Shown here: piece after piece, positions 25,400 through 34,473 of the stretch | How positions within the stretch are numbered: position 1 is the stretch's first letter | How the letters are laid out: every line of letters starts with the position of its first letter | NCBI RefSeq assembly: GCF_007991615.1 | Contig: NZ_BJYR01000020.1 | Coordinates: 62,001 to 126,000 of the forward strand | From: Novosphingobium sediminis | Lineage (GTDB): Bacteria > Pseudomonadota > Alphaproteobacteria > Sphingomonadales > Sphingomonadaceae | Reading direction: 5' to 3' | DNA length: 64,000 nucleotides | Program-made: the position numbers and the translations under genes | The notes under the pieces: model-generated | Seen by the model: only the letters and a program-made list of their open reading frames with translations | Told to the model about the DNA's origin: nothing | The model's database searches: none

Positions 25400-26743
25400 T
25401 TAGTCCGCCATCCACTTTTCCAGGTTCTCGTGGAAGTAGCGCACCCGGCGCTCCTGCCACGCAAGGTAATCGCGCTTGTAGCCGCGCGAGTGCAGGCCGC
25501 GCTGCTGGGCTTCCCAAACCGAAACGTCCTGATCGATGCCGGGTCCGGCCGAAACCTCGCCCCACTTGCCCTGCACGTGCGGCGCGGGGACTGAAACGTC
25601 GACCCATTCGGACATCGACTGCGAGTAATAGCGCGTCGTCCCGGCCGGGAAGAGCGTCATGTACCACATGTCGAAGTAGCACTTCTCGGGATCGGTCTCG
25701 TGCGGCCGCGCGCGCAGCCAGATGTTGCCATCGGGCTTGAGGCTGAACGAGAGGTTCGGGAAGATCGTGTAGTGCCAGTGATCGGTCAGCTGGTCGTCGT
25801 GATAGGTCGAGAAATCAAAGCCCTTGGAAGCGCCCTTCTCGCGCTTGGCCTGCTGCAGCGCCTTGCGGATCTCGCCGGTCTTGCCGCCGCGGAACTGTTC
25901 GGGATCGAGCTCCCAGAACACCAGTTCCTCGCGCAGCATTTCGAGCGTTTCGGCCTCGCCGCCGCGTAGCTGCTTGGTCGGGCCGGCACCCGGCATGAAC
26001 ATGCGCGCGTGGCCTTCGGGGTAGAGATCGAACTGGCAGTGGCTGTATCCGTATTCCATTACGAACTTCGTCTGCGGATGGACGAAGGGCACATGATAGC
26101 TCTCGTTGAAGTTGTCCTGCACCAGCTTCCAGTTGAAGTTGCCCTCGATCGTCACCCAGTGCGTGCGGACCATCGCGTCCATCGGGTAGGTATCGATCTG
26201 ATCGGCGATCGGCCCCATGAACTGGCGCAGCGGGGCGGCGTCCTTGTCCATGTTGATCCACACGAACCCGGCCCAGGTCTCGCACTTCACTTCGACGAGG
26301 TTGAGCTTGCCGCAGGGCGAGCCCTGCACAAAATCGGCCTCGTCCGGCACGACCTTGAGCTTGCCGGTAAGGTCGTAGGACCAGCCGTGATAGGGGCAGA
26401 CGAGGCGCTTGGAATGGCCCTGTTCGCCCGAGACGACCGGCATCGCGCGGTGCTGGCAGACGTTGTAGAACGCGCGGACCTGCCCATCATCGCCGCGCAC
26501 GCAGACGATGGTTTCCGGGCCGAAATCGGCGGTCAGCCAATCACCCGCATTGGGGATCTGCGCCTGTGTCCCGGCGATCTGCCAGGTCTTGGTCCAGACC
26601 TTGTCCCACTCACGGTCCGCCCATTCCTTTGAGAAATAGCGGTCCGGCGTGATCGGCGCGTTGCCGAGCGGCGGATCGGCCAGCGGGGAGATATCGGCCA
26701 GCGAGGTGGCGCGGGCGCGGGCGAGTTGGGCTTCAGTGGTCAT
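25400..26743 (-). CDS. Rieske non-heme iron oxygenase, alpha subunit
   Basis: A 447-residue Rieske oxygenase. The [2Fe-2S] ligands are Cys96, His98, Cys116 and His119 (CQH...CPYH). The mononuclear iron His are 217 and 222 in NESYHVPFVH, with Glu214 in the bridging position where many ring-hydroxylating dioxygenases have Asp. The ATG at 26743 has AAGGAG seven bases upstream. It is the last gene of the TonB-Rieske-SnoaL unit, 15 bases after a SnoaL_4 gene. No beta subunit or reductase is near. A homotrimeric, CntA-like or monooxygenase-type enzyme is likely. Confidence 0.92.
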   Translation of the reverse strand: MTTEAQLARARATSLADISPLADPPLGNAPITPDRYFSKEWADREWDKVWTKTWQIAGTQAQIPNAGDWLTADFGPETIVCVRGDDGQVRAFYNVCQHRAMPVVSGEQGHSKRLVCPYHGWSYDLTGKLKVVPDEADFVQGSPCGKLNLVEVKCETWAGFVWINMDKDAAPLRQFMGPIADQIDTYPMDAMVRTHWVTIEGNFNWKLVQDNFNESYHVPFVHPQTKFVMEYGYSHCQFDLYPEGHARMFMPGAGPTKQLRGGEAETLEMLREELVFWELDPEQFRGGKTGEIRKALQQAKREKGASKGFDFSTYHDDQLTDHWHYTIFPNLSFSLKPDGNIWLRARPHETDPEKCYFDMWYMTLFPAGTTRYYSQSMSEWVDVSVPAPHVQGKWGEVSAGPGIDQDVSVWEAQQRGLHSRGYKRDYLAWQERRVRYFHENLEKWMAD

Positions 26744-26758
26744 GTCATGGCTCCTTGT

Positions 26759-27283
26759 TCAGGCACCTGCGAAGTGGGGGTAGGATGGATCGGCGTGGCC
26801 GCGCGTGCCGAAAGCAAAGCCCGGCATGTTGGCGCGGTCCCACATGTCAGTCGAAGCGCCGACCGTGCTCCAATCGTAGACGGCGTGGCGGTGGGAAATC
26901 TTCCATGTTCCGTCGCGGCATTCGAACCGGTCGAGGTAGCGGCCAGCGGCGACCATGAAATTGTCGCCGCTTTCGCCGGGAACGTGGTGGTGCGCGATGA
27001 AATAGGCCTCGCCCTTGGCCTTGTCGCCATCAACTTCGACGAGAACATTGCCGATCACATGCTGCGTGCGGCGCATCCCGGCGAGCACTTCCATCACCCA
27101 TGGCACGAAGTCCGCTGCGGTCCCCTGATACATGCCGTGATCGTCGGTCGCATCGGGGTGGAACACCGCGTTGACCAGATCCGCATCGCAGCGATCAATC
27201 CCCCGCGCGAGGCGGTGGACCAGTTCGGTGCAGGCCATCTTGTCGAGCAGCAGCGCTACGCGCGGGTCAAGGTCAGCGGCCAT
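26759..27283 (-). CDS. SnoaL_4-like protein lacking the usual catalytic Tyr
   Basis: A 174-residue NTF2-fold SnoaL_4-type protein (LVHRLARGIDRCD, VFHPDATDDHG, RRTQHVIGNVLVEVDG, AGRYLDRFECRDGTWKISHRHAVYDW). The Asp of GID and the His of TQHVIGN match catalytic positions of scytalone-dehydratase/BaiE-type dehydratases, but the Tyr five residues before that Asp is Leu here. Its neighbour at 27288 keeps the Tyr and is clearly a paralogue. It may have lost or changed activity. Gaps to both neighbours are short (4 and 15 bases). Confidence 0.83.
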   Translation of the reverse strand: MAADLDPRVALLLDKMACTELVHRLARGIDRCDADLVNAVFHPDATDDHGMYQGTAADFVPWVMEVLAGMRRTQHVIGNVLVEVDGDKAKGEAYFIAHHHVPGESGDNFMVAAGRYLDRFECRDGTWKISHRHAVYDWSTVGASTDMWDRANMPGFAFGTRGHADPSYPHFAGA

Positions 27284-27287
27284 CGGT

Positions 27288-27797
27288 TCAGTCTCCGGTA
27301 TACAAGGGATCTTCGGGCAGCCGCTTGCCGTGGCGGGTCAGCGTCCCGTAAAGCGGGCCATCCCACTGCGCGGTGGATGCGCCGTTGCGGCTCCAGTCGA
27401 GCACATAGCGGCGGTGAAGCAAGCGCCAGCCGCCGTCCCGTTTCTCAAGCCGGTCGAGATAGCGCCCGCCGACTTCCATTTCATAGGGACCATCGGGCGA
27501 ATCGACTTCGTGATAGGCCCGGCAATAGGTCTCCGCAGTGGCCGTCATGCCGTCGATATCGATCAGCATGTTGCCAAGGAAATGCTGCGTGCGGCGCATT
27601 GCAGCAAGCGCGGGAACGACACCGTCCGACCATGCCAGCGCATCGATCTCGCCGGTCCCGTAATCGGCCTTGGCTTCAGGCCACCAGACGCTGCGCAACA
27701 CCATAAGGTCGCACCTGTCGATCCCGCGCGCATAGCGGTTCAGCACATCCATGATCGCCAACCGGTCGGCGACATCTTCTGCACGCACCATGCTCAT
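27288..27797 (-). CDS. SnoaL_4-like protein, putative dehydratase
   Basis: A 169-residue SnoaL_4 protein. Tyr and Asp of LNRYARGIDRCD and His of RRTQHFLGNML match the Tyr/Asp/His set of dehydratases in this superfamily, such as BaiE bile-acid 7alpha-dehydratase. The ATG at 27797 is chosen because it overlaps the upstream stop (ATGA); an ATG at 27791 is also possible. It is the middle of three consecutive paralogues placed between two Rieske genes. A dehydratase on a hydroxylated ring is inferred; substrate unknown. Confidence 0.82.
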   Translation of the reverse strand: MSMVRAEDVADRLAIMDVLNRYARGIDRCDLMVLRSVWWPEAKADYGTGEIDALAWSDGVVPALAAMRRTQHFLGNMLIDIDGMTATAETYCRAYHEVDSPDGPYEMEVGGRYLDRLEKRDGGWRLLHRRYVLDWSRNGASTAQWDGPLYGTLTRHGKRLPEDPLYTGD

Positions 27798-28312
27798 CGG
27801 ACCCGCATCTCCTCCCTGCGGCAGCTGAGATCGTGGGGCGCACGGGCACCCCACGGAAACATCGCCTCACCACCCGGCAGATCGGCGGCAGGCTCATCGC
27901 GCACCCAGTCGACCAGTTCGCTGCGGTGCGCGATCTTCCACACGCCTTCGCGCCGCTCGTAGCGATCGACGTAGCGCCCGGCGACGAACATGTCCCGCTC
28001 GCCACCATCCTCGCCGACAACCCGATGGTGCGCCTGGAAGTAGACTTCGCCGAACGCGAGATCGCCACTCTCGAAATCGATACGGACCTGCCCGATCATG
28101 TGGTGGTTGGCCTTGTGCGGCGTCAGCACCTTCTGCGCGAAGGCGACAAACCCCGCCGCGTCGCCTTTCCAGCCCGCGCCGTAGTCGGTCGTCGCATCAT
28201 CGTGGAACACCGAGATGTGCAGCGCCGGATCGAGCCGGTCCTGCGCGCGCATGTAGTCGCAGCTGAGATCGTAGATGGCCTGCCACGAGGTGAGCCGATC
28301 GAGCGCGTCCAT
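27794..28312 (-). CDS. SnoaL_4-like protein, putative dehydratase
   Basis: A 172-residue SnoaL_4 protein, more divergent than the next two. Tyr and Asp occur in LSCDYMRAQDRLD and the His in KANHHMIGQVRIDF, matching the family's catalytic set. The ATG at 28312 or a GTG at 28318 may be the start; the GTG overlaps the Rieske stop (GTGA). It lies directly after the Rieske gene at 28315. The basic tail (CRREEMRVR) is unlike the paralogues. A dehydratase or isomerase role is inferred. Confidence 0.8.
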   Translation of the reverse strand: MDALDRLTSWQAIYDLSCDYMRAQDRLDPALHISVFHDDATTDYGAGWKGDAAGFVAFAQKVLTPHKANHHMIGQVRIDFESGDLAFGEVYFQAHHRVVGEDGGERDMFVAGRYVDRYERREGVWKIAHRSELVDWVRDEPAADLPGGEAMFPWGARAPHDLSCRREEMRVR

Positions 28313-28314
28313 GG

Positions 28315-29706
28315 TCACGGCCTCGCCAGATATTGATCGATGGTCTGGTGGAACTGCCGGATGCGCGCTTCCTGATAGTTGCCCAGCGTCTGCCCGCGCT
28401 TCGCGGAGCCGAGGAAGCCCTGGTACTGCAACGCGAGGTTGTCGGTGTCCTGATCATAGACCCCGCCCAGCCCCGGATTCATCCCCGGTGCTTCGGCATA
28501 GGACTGCTCGACCGTCAGCCGCACCGGCTCGGGCGGATGCTCGATGGGCGTTCCCGGCGGCACCAGCTTGAGGAACATCAGGTCGAACAGAGAACGCGAG
28601 GGATCGCTCCCGATCGGCCTGAAACGGTAGATCATCGGCAACGAAACGCCCGGGAACAGGCACATGTTCGGAAACAGATGATACTCGATGGAATCGAGCA
28701 TCTCGCTGTCCGAATACATGTCGAGCGGCACGCCGAGATCGGCGGACATCTGCTCGCGCAGCTTCTCGGCGGCGTAGGAGCGCGCAGTGCGCCCTTCCGG
28801 CAGCGTTCCCGGCGAGACGCGCAGGCGGTCGAACAGTTCCTGCTCGGTCTGCGTACCGCTGAAATGCGGGCTTGGCTTGCCGATGACATGAACGAAGCGC
28901 GTCACGTGATCGCTGAAGATGTCATACTGCGCATTGGCATCGCCCGCCGTCGGCAAGGCCTGCGAATGCGTCTCGTAAACGTGATAAGCCTCGAGGAAAG
29001 CCTCTTGCGCCGCCTTCCAGTTCGTCGGCAGTTCCTTCTGGATATGCAGCGCAATGCGCCGATCGGCGAGATCCCAGCGGCCGGAGAAATGCTCTGCGAG
29101 CGGCCCGAGCTGGTCCTTCAGCGGGCGCGCCTCGGGATCGAGGTTGATGAAGATGAACCCGCCCCAGGTCTCCATCCGCACTTGCGGCAGGCTGAATTCC
29201 TCGTCCTTCACATGCGGGAAGTCCCACCGGCACGGCAGATGCGAAAGTTCGCCTTCCAGCGACCAGCGCCAGCCGTGGAAGGGGCAGCGCAGTTCCACCG
29301 CATTGCCGCTGGTGTCCGAGCGTTTGAGCTGCGTGCCGCGATGGAGGCAGACGTTGCGATAGGCGCGGATTTCCATGTCATCGCCGCGCACGATCAGGAT
29401 CGACCACGGGCCGATATCGTAAGTGATATAGTCGCCCGCTTCGGGGATGTGCTCCTCGCGCGCGGCCCATTGCCATGTGCGCGCCCACATGTGCGTGAAC
29501 TCGCGCGCCATGAAATCAGGCGAGGTATAGCGGTCGTAGTCGATATCGGCATCGCCCGCGAAGCTGTAGGCCTCGGCAATCAGCGCGGGCGGAACCTCCT
29601 GCCCATCAGCGATGATGATGTCTCGCGTGCTCGGCCCGGGGCAGCGCGCCGCACCGGGCTCCGGCAGAGGCTCAGGGGGGAGAGGCAGGCTGGTTTCAAG
29701 GTTCAT
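28315..29706 (-). CDS. Rieske non-heme iron oxygenase, alpha subunit
   Basis: A 463-residue Rieske oxygenase. Rieske ligands are Cys120, His122, Cys141 and His144 (CLH...CPFH). The iron site is Glu239, His242 and His247 in LEAYHVYETH. An N-terminal extension of about 45 residues (Pro/Glu-rich) precedes the fold. It is of the same subtype as the enzymes at 50113 and 58842 (shared WDFPxV and FxFPN-like segments). It starts 35 bases after the TonB-receptor stop. Substrate unknown; no dedicated reductase adjacent. Confidence 0.92.
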   Translation of the reverse strand: MNLETSLPLPPEPLPEPGAARCPGPSTRDIIIADGQEVPPALIAEAYSFAGDADIDYDRYTSPDFMAREFTHMWARTWQWAAREEHIPEAGDYITYDIGPWSILIVRGDDMEIRAYRNVCLHRGTQLKRSDTSGNAVELRCPFHGWRWSLEGELSHLPCRWDFPHVKDEEFSLPQVRMETWGGFIFINLDPEARPLKDQLGPLAEHFSGRWDLADRRIALHIQKELPTNWKAAQEAFLEAYHVYETHSQALPTAGDANAQYDIFSDHVTRFVHVIGKPSPHFSGTQTEQELFDRLRVSPGTLPEGRTARSYAAEKLREQMSADLGVPLDMYSDSEMLDSIEYHLFPNMCLFPGVSLPMIYRFRPIGSDPSRSLFDLMFLKLVPPGTPIEHPPEPVRLTVEQSYAEAPGMNPGLGGVYDQDTDNLALQYQGFLGSAKRGQTLGNYQEARIRQFHQTIDQYLARP

Positions 29707-29741
29707 CCCTCAAGCTCCTTCATGCCTCTCTCCGCCCTCAA

Positions 29742-32255
29742 TCAGTACCGGATCGTGGCCTGCAACCGCACCGTGCGCGGCATCGAACCATATCCGATAA
29801 TGTCACCAAGCGTAGCGTTGTTGGTGCCGGTGCCCGCACCCGTCAGCGGCGCAGTACCGCCGCCGATGAAGTAGAACTTGTTGCCAAGGTTCTTGCCGAT
29901 CACCGCAAGCTGCCAGCGATCATCCCGCGCGCCGATGCGCAGGCCCGCATCGACCACGGCATAGGCGTCCTGCCGGGTATAGGGATCGCCGAAGCTCGAG
30001 CCGAGGTACGAACTCGAGGTACGCGTATCGATGTTGCCGCCGATCTTGAGGTTCGAGCCAATCTCGGTTTCATACGAGACGCCTGCCGTCGCCGTCCATT
30101 CCGGCGCGGACGAGGTCGGCGCACCCGAAAGGTCCTGCCGCGGCTGTCCGGCCACGACCAGCGAGCAGCCTGCTGCGATGCTCTGGCCAGACCAGCACGG
30201 CGAGATGAAGTCGATGTAGCGCGCCTTGTTGTAGTTCAGCGTGCCATGGAGCGAGAGACCCGGAACGGCGCGCGGCGCATACTCCAGCTCGAATTCCACG
30301 CCCTTCGACCGCGCCGCACCGGCGTTGTAGGTCACGTAGGCGAAGACCTGCGAGTTGAAGTAGTCGATCTGCAAATCGGTGTACTTGTAGCTGTAGAGCG
30401 TGATGTTCGCGCGCAACTGGCGGTTGAACAGGGTCGACTTGATGCCCGCCTCGAAGCCGCGTCCGCGTTCCGGATTGAACGCGAGGTCGGCGGAGGGGTT
30501 GTTCGTCACCAGCGAGGAGTTGATCGCGCTGTTGGAGAAGCCGCCCGACTTGTAGGCGGTCTTGTACGCGCCATAGACCATCACGTCGGACGTCGGCTTC
30601 CAGCTCAGCGTCACATCCGGCGACCAATCGTTGAACGTCTGATCACCGGTGAGCGTGCCGTTCGTTGCCGCACTTTGCGGGCGGAAAATACCGGTGACGG
30701 CCGGGTTCACATAGGGCTGGGTGAAATAGCTCTTCTTGGTCTCGTGGGTGTAGCGCACGCCAGCGGTCGCCTCGAAGGTTGGCAGGATCTTCCAGATCGC
30801 CTGGCCATAGGCCGACCACGTCTCGCCATCAGTGGCCGATTCCTTGGAATAGGCGACATAGCGCATGCCGGTGGGGGCAGCCGAGTTCTCGAGATTGGCG
30901 AAGAGCACCGCCTGGAAGAAGTTGCGCTTGGTCTTTTGATAAAGCCCGCCGACCATCAGGTTGACCGGGCTGTCGAACTTGGTCAGCGCGCGCAGTTCCT
31001 GGCTGAAGGCGTGGTAGCTGGCGTTTTCCGTCGCCCACACGCCGCCGCCGAGGAAGTCGCAGTCGCAGCCGAATTTGTTGTTGTTCCAGTTGTAGTTGGT
31101 GACCGAGTTGAGGGTCACGTTCTGCATGTCGTAGTTGACCGTGCCCGTCACCTGCCACGACTTGTAGGTGTTGTAGAGATCGCCGTTGCTGCGGGCATAG
31201 GGCGTCGCCTGCGCAATGTCGGTCGGGAAATTGTTCTGGTAGAGCTTGAACCCGCCGTCGCACTTGTAGGCGGGGTTGAGCGCGGTCGCGCCAGTCGGGC
31301 AGCGCACCGCCGAATAGTTCCAGCCGTTGCCGATCGTGTCGTTCCACGAACCCGAAGCCTTGAGCGTGGCGGTAAGCCCGCTGCCGCCGTCATACTTCAG
31401 CGTGGCGCGGCCGATGACTTCACGTTCCTGCGGCTGGTCTGCCGCAGCTGCCGCCGCGGTGTGGCTGGTCGCCGTGAAGCCATTGGCGACATCGAAGGTC
31501 GGGTAGGACTGCGAACCTGCAGCATTGCGGTAGTAGCCGCCGAACATTTTCGATCCGCGCACGGCAAGGCGCAGGCCCCAGTTTTCGCCAAGCGGGGTTG
31601 AATAGACGGCTTCGCCGAAGAGCTGGCGGGCATTCGTCTCATAGCCGACCCGCGCCATGATCTCGCGGTCCTTGCCGGGATCTGCGGTGGTGAGGGCGAT
31701 CACGCCGGCAGTCGCGTTCTTGCCGAAGAACAGCGCCTGCGGACCCTTGAGGATTTCCACGCGGGCCAGATCGAAGAAGCCCTCGTTGATGACACGGCCC
31801 TGACCGTAATAGACGTTGTCGACCACGATCGCGACCGACTGTTCGATGCCGATCGAGGTGGCGTTCGAACCGATACCGCGCATGGTGAGCTGCGCGCCCG
31901 CACCGTTCGAGGCGCGTGCAACCGTGAACTGCGGCGTTGCAGCAGCAATCTTTTCGAGGCTGGTGAGGTCGCGCGCCTGAACCGTTGCGGCGCTGATCGC
32001 CTGCACCGCAACCGGGATGCTCTGCACGCTTTCACTGCGGCGACGGGCGGTCACGATGATGTCTTCGACACCGCTTGCGGCAGGGGTTTCAGCCGAAGCA
32101 CCCGACTGCGGCGGCACTGCCGATTCGTCAGCCGCAAGGGCCGGGCTTGCTGCCAGCAGCGCGCCGGGCACCATCACCGCGAGCAAGGCGACGCGCGCCG
32201 TGCCCGAAAGGAATTCCAGTCGCACCGAATCAGTATGCCGCCCCATGTGCTGCAT
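29742..32255 (-). CDS. TonB-dependent outer-membrane receptor
   Basis: An 837-residue receptor. A signal peptide (LLAVMVPGALLAASPALAAD) runs to about residue 41. A TonB box (EDIIVTARRR) is near 65. The plug has QLTMRGIGSN and VEILKGPQALFFGKNAT, and the beta-barrel ends in the aromatic RTVRLQATIRY. The ATG at 32255 follows GGGAGAGG. It heads the unit with two Rieske and three SnoaL_4 genes, suggesting it imports that pathway's hydrophobic substrate. The Cirello-type sphingomonad receptors often fill such roles. Ligand unknown. Confidence 0.95.
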   Translation of the reverse strand: MQHMGRHTDSVRLEFLSGTARVALLAVMVPGALLAASPALAADESAVPPQSGASAETPAASGVEDIIVTARRRSESVQSIPVAVQAISAATVQARDLTSLEKIAAATPQFTVARASNGAGAQLTMRGIGSNATSIGIEQSVAIVVDNVYYGQGRVINEGFFDLARVEILKGPQALFFGKNATAGVIALTTADPGKDREIMARVGYETNARQLFGEAVYSTPLGENWGLRLAVRGSKMFGGYYRNAAGSQSYPTFDVANGFTATSHTAAAAAADQPQEREVIGRATLKYDGGSGLTATLKASGSWNDTIGNGWNYSAVRCPTGATALNPAYKCDGGFKLYQNNFPTDIAQATPYARSNGDLYNTYKSWQVTGTVNYDMQNVTLNSVTNYNWNNNKFGCDCDFLGGGVWATENASYHAFSQELRALTKFDSPVNLMVGGLYQKTKRNFFQAVLFANLENSAAPTGMRYVAYSKESATDGETWSAYGQAIWKILPTFEATAGVRYTHETKKSYFTQPYVNPAVTGIFRPQSAATNGTLTGDQTFNDWSPDVTLSWKPTSDVMVYGAYKTAYKSGGFSNSAINSSLVTNNPSADLAFNPERGRGFEAGIKSTLFNRQLRANITLYSYKYTDLQIDYFNSQVFAYVTYNAGAARSKGVEFELEYAPRAVPGLSLHGTLNYNKARYIDFISPCWSGQSIAAGCSLVVAGQPRQDLSGAPTSSAPEWTATAGVSYETEIGSNLKIGGNIDTRTSSSYLGSSFGDPYTRQDAYAVVDAGLRIGARDDRWQLAVIGKNLGNKFYFIGGGTAPLTGAGTGTNNATLGDIIGYGSMPRTVRLQATIRY

Positions 32256-32425
32256 TTTGCCTCTCCCGCTTCATTGCATCACCGCCCGGATTCTTTTGGG
32301 GTCGGCGAACTGGAGCAAGGGTAACAATCCACACAATCGGCTCAACCATTTATCCGCAAACTGACCACTTTTGATAGGGAAACCGGCAGAGCTGCCGGAT
32401 CAGCGCAATCACCTCCAAGAGCAGG

Positions 32426-32449
32426 AAAACCGGCCCCTTGCAGAGCCGG
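32426..32449 (-). terminator. Probable terminator of the SDR gene at 32492
   Basis: On the minus strand CCGGC pairs with GCCGG (complement of 32430-32434 and 32445-32449) across a 10-base loop, followed by TTTT. It lies about 45 bases after the SDR stop. The stem is short (5 bp), so confidence is moderate. Confidence 0.45.
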
Positions 32450-32491
32450 CTCCCGGTATTCGCAGTGCTTTCGGGCTTGCCCGAAATCGCC

Positions 32492-33172
32492 CTACCATTC
32501 GTGCGTTTCGCCGTTCCAATTGCGGAACGCGCCGGTGTCGTCGAGGGTCCACTCGGCACCCAGCTTGCGGATGCCGCTGGCGCTTTCTTCTGCTGAGATC
32601 AGCGCACGCGGGCCGCCCATGTCGGTCTGCACCCAACCCGGATGGATGAGGCCGATCACGATGCCCCTGCCCTTGAGGTCGACCGCCACGGAGCGCATCA
32701 GGCGGTTGAGCGCCGCCTTGGCCGAGCCATAGGCGTAGTTCCCGCCCATCGGCCAAGCCATCGCGCCGAGTTGGCTGGTGATGTTCATCACCTTCGATCC
32801 CTCACCGAGGCGCGGCAGGAAGGCCTGCAAAACACGCAGCGGCCCCTGCACCATGATCGCGAACGCTTCATTCCAAGCGTCCCAGTCCGCGACTTCCAGT
32901 TCGTTCGCCTGCGGATTGTTGACCCCGGCCACGTTGTAAAGGACATCGATCGCGCCATCGCCGCTGGCTGCCGCAGCCGCGCGTACCGAAGTCTCGCTCG
33001 CCACATCGCAAGGAACGATGGTCAGCCTGCCGTTCGACGCGGCGGCGAGGTCTTGCAGCGCTGCGCCTGCGTTGCGCGCCAGGGCGATCACGGTATCTCC
33101 CGCTGCAACATGCTGCGCAGCAAGCGTGAGGCCGATGCCGCGCGCGGCCCCGGTTATCGCGACGGTTGCCAT
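32492..33172 (-). CDS. Short-chain dehydrogenase/reductase (C-factor-like SDR)
   Basis: A 226-residue, short SDR with TGAARGIG at residues 7-14, YNVAG in place of NNAG, a Ser in NITSQLG, and YGSAK. The tail (LDDTGAFRNWNGETHEW) and length resemble the C-factor/carbonyl reductase-like group. The ATG at 33172 is chosen for position relative to TGAARGIG. It stands alone; the following gene on the minus strand is the TonB receptor, over 200 bases away. The divergent M23 peptidase starts 131 bases upstream. Confidence 0.86.
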   Translation of the reverse strand: MATVAITGAARGIGLTLAAQHVAAGDTVIALARNAGAALQDLAAASNGRLTIVPCDVASETSVRAAAAASGDGAIDVLYNVAGVNNPQANELEVADWDAWNEAFAIMVQGPLRVLQAFLPRLGEGSKVMNITSQLGAMAWPMGGNYAYGSAKAALNRLMRSVAVDLKGRGIVIGLIHPGWVQTDMGGPRALISAEESASGIRKLGAEWTLDDTGAFRNWNGETHEW

Positions 33173-33303
33173 GGTTTTCCTTCTTTGCCTTGGGGTTGGT
33201 CTCAAATATTCCGGTTCTGCGGCAGGCATATCACGCTGCGGCAGGAAAGAGCCTCTCGCTTGTGCTGGCCTTGACCCGCAGCGCAATCACGCGACTATAC
33301 CGC

Positions 33304-34449
33304 ATGATCCGCGCTAGCTCCATGATCGCCCTCGCCGCAATGCTCTTGACGGCGCCAGCCCTCGCGCAGCCGCATTCGGGCTTTCCGATCAACGTCGTGG
33401 TACCCAAGGCACCTGCCCCAGTCGAAGCGGATGGCCGGGCGCGGCTGGTCTATGAACTCGCGCTCACCAGCTTTGCGCCAAGCCCGGTCGAACTCGCAGC
33501 CATCGACGTGCTGGCCGGCGATGCGGTCGTGGCAAGTTGGCGCGGCGCCGAGCTTGGCGCTTTGCTCATGCCGGTCGGACCCGCTCCGGAAGCTGGCAAG
33601 GAACGCCTGATCGAGAGCGGGCGCAGCGTGATCGCGTTCATTGATCTCACACTCGCGCCCGGCGCCGCCGCGCCTGATGCGCTGCGCCACCGCCTTACAT
33701 TCACCGCGAAGCTGGGCGACGGCACCGTGATCGAGCGCAAGGTCGAAGGCGTCGCCATCTCCGTTCGGCCGGCTGCGCCGGTTATCGGACCGCCCCTGCG
33801 CGGCGGGCGTTGGGTTGCCGCCAACGGCCTGTTTGCAGCCGACCACCGCCGCTCTTTCAACGCCGTAGACGCGCGCGAGCATCTGGCGCAGCGCTTTGCC
33901 ATCGATTGGGTCAAGCTCGGCCCGGACGGACGGTTCTTCAAGGGCGATGCCGGACAGAACACCAGCTATCCGGGCTATGGCACCGAAGTGATCGCGGTCG
34001 CAGACGGCACCGTGGCCGATGTGACGAGCGGCTATCCCGACAATCCCGGTAGCAACCCACCCTCCTCGCGCGTTGTCACGCTGGAAAGCATCACCGGCAA
34101 TGCCGTGGTACAAGATCTCGGCGGCGGCACTTTCGCGCTTTACGCCCACCTCCAGCCCGGCAGCATCGCAGTCAAACCCGGCGATCATGTGAAAGCGGGG
34201 CAGGTCATCGCGCGGCTCGGAAATTCGGGCAATTCCGATGCACCGCACTTGCATTTCCAGTTGATGGACGGCCCTTCGCCGCTCGGCGCAGAAGGTCTGC
34301 CGCACGCGATCACGGCATTCAGCCAGCAGGGCGTGGTCGCCGATCTCGCCGCGCTCGAAAGTGGTCAACCTGTTACAATCACGCCCGCAGCAAACGCGCA
34401 GCATGCCGCAGAGTTTCCCGTTGACCAGGCCGTCGTCAGCTTTCCCTGA
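33304..34449 (+). CDS. M23-family peptidase-like protein, secreted
   Basis: A 381-residue protein with a signal peptide (MIALAAMLLTAPALAQ), so it is likely periplasmic. The C-terminal half is an M23/LytM-type domain: GYGTEVIAVADGTVADV, YAHLQPGSIAVKPGDHVKAGQ and the HLHFQLMDG metal motif. The first metal His of HxxxD is replaced by Arg (RFAID), so peptidoglycan hydrolase activity is doubtful. The ATG at 33304 gives a clean signal peptide. It lies apart from catabolic genes; convergent to the MDR at 34474. Confidence 0.82.
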   Translation: MIRASSMIALAAMLLTAPALAQPHSGFPINVVVPKAPAPVEADGRARLVYELALTSFAPSPVELAAIDVLAGDAVVASWRGAELGALLMPVGPAPEAGKERLIESGRSVIAFIDLTLAPGAAAPDALRHRLTFTAKLGDGTVIERKVEGVAISVRPAAPVIGPPLRGGRWVAANGLFAADHRRSFNAVDAREHLAQRFAIDWVKLGPDGRFFKGDAGQNTSYPGYGTEVIAVADGTVADVTSGYPDNPGSNPPSSRVVTLESITGNAVVQDLGGGTFALYAHLQPGSIAVKPGDHVKAGQVIARLGNSGNSDAPHLHFQLMDGPSPLGAEGLPHAITAFSQQGVVADLAALESGQPVTITPAANAQHAAEFPVDQAVVSFP

Positions 34450-34473
34450 CCACGGCCCGGCGGCACGGATAGG

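Noticed and set aside
26759..28312. True ring-hydroxylating dioxygenase beta subunits
   Set aside because: The three proteins share the NTF2 fold but resemble SnoaL_4 and keep dehydratase residues; nothing matches the classical beta-subunit sequence pattern. Kept only as a speculative finding.
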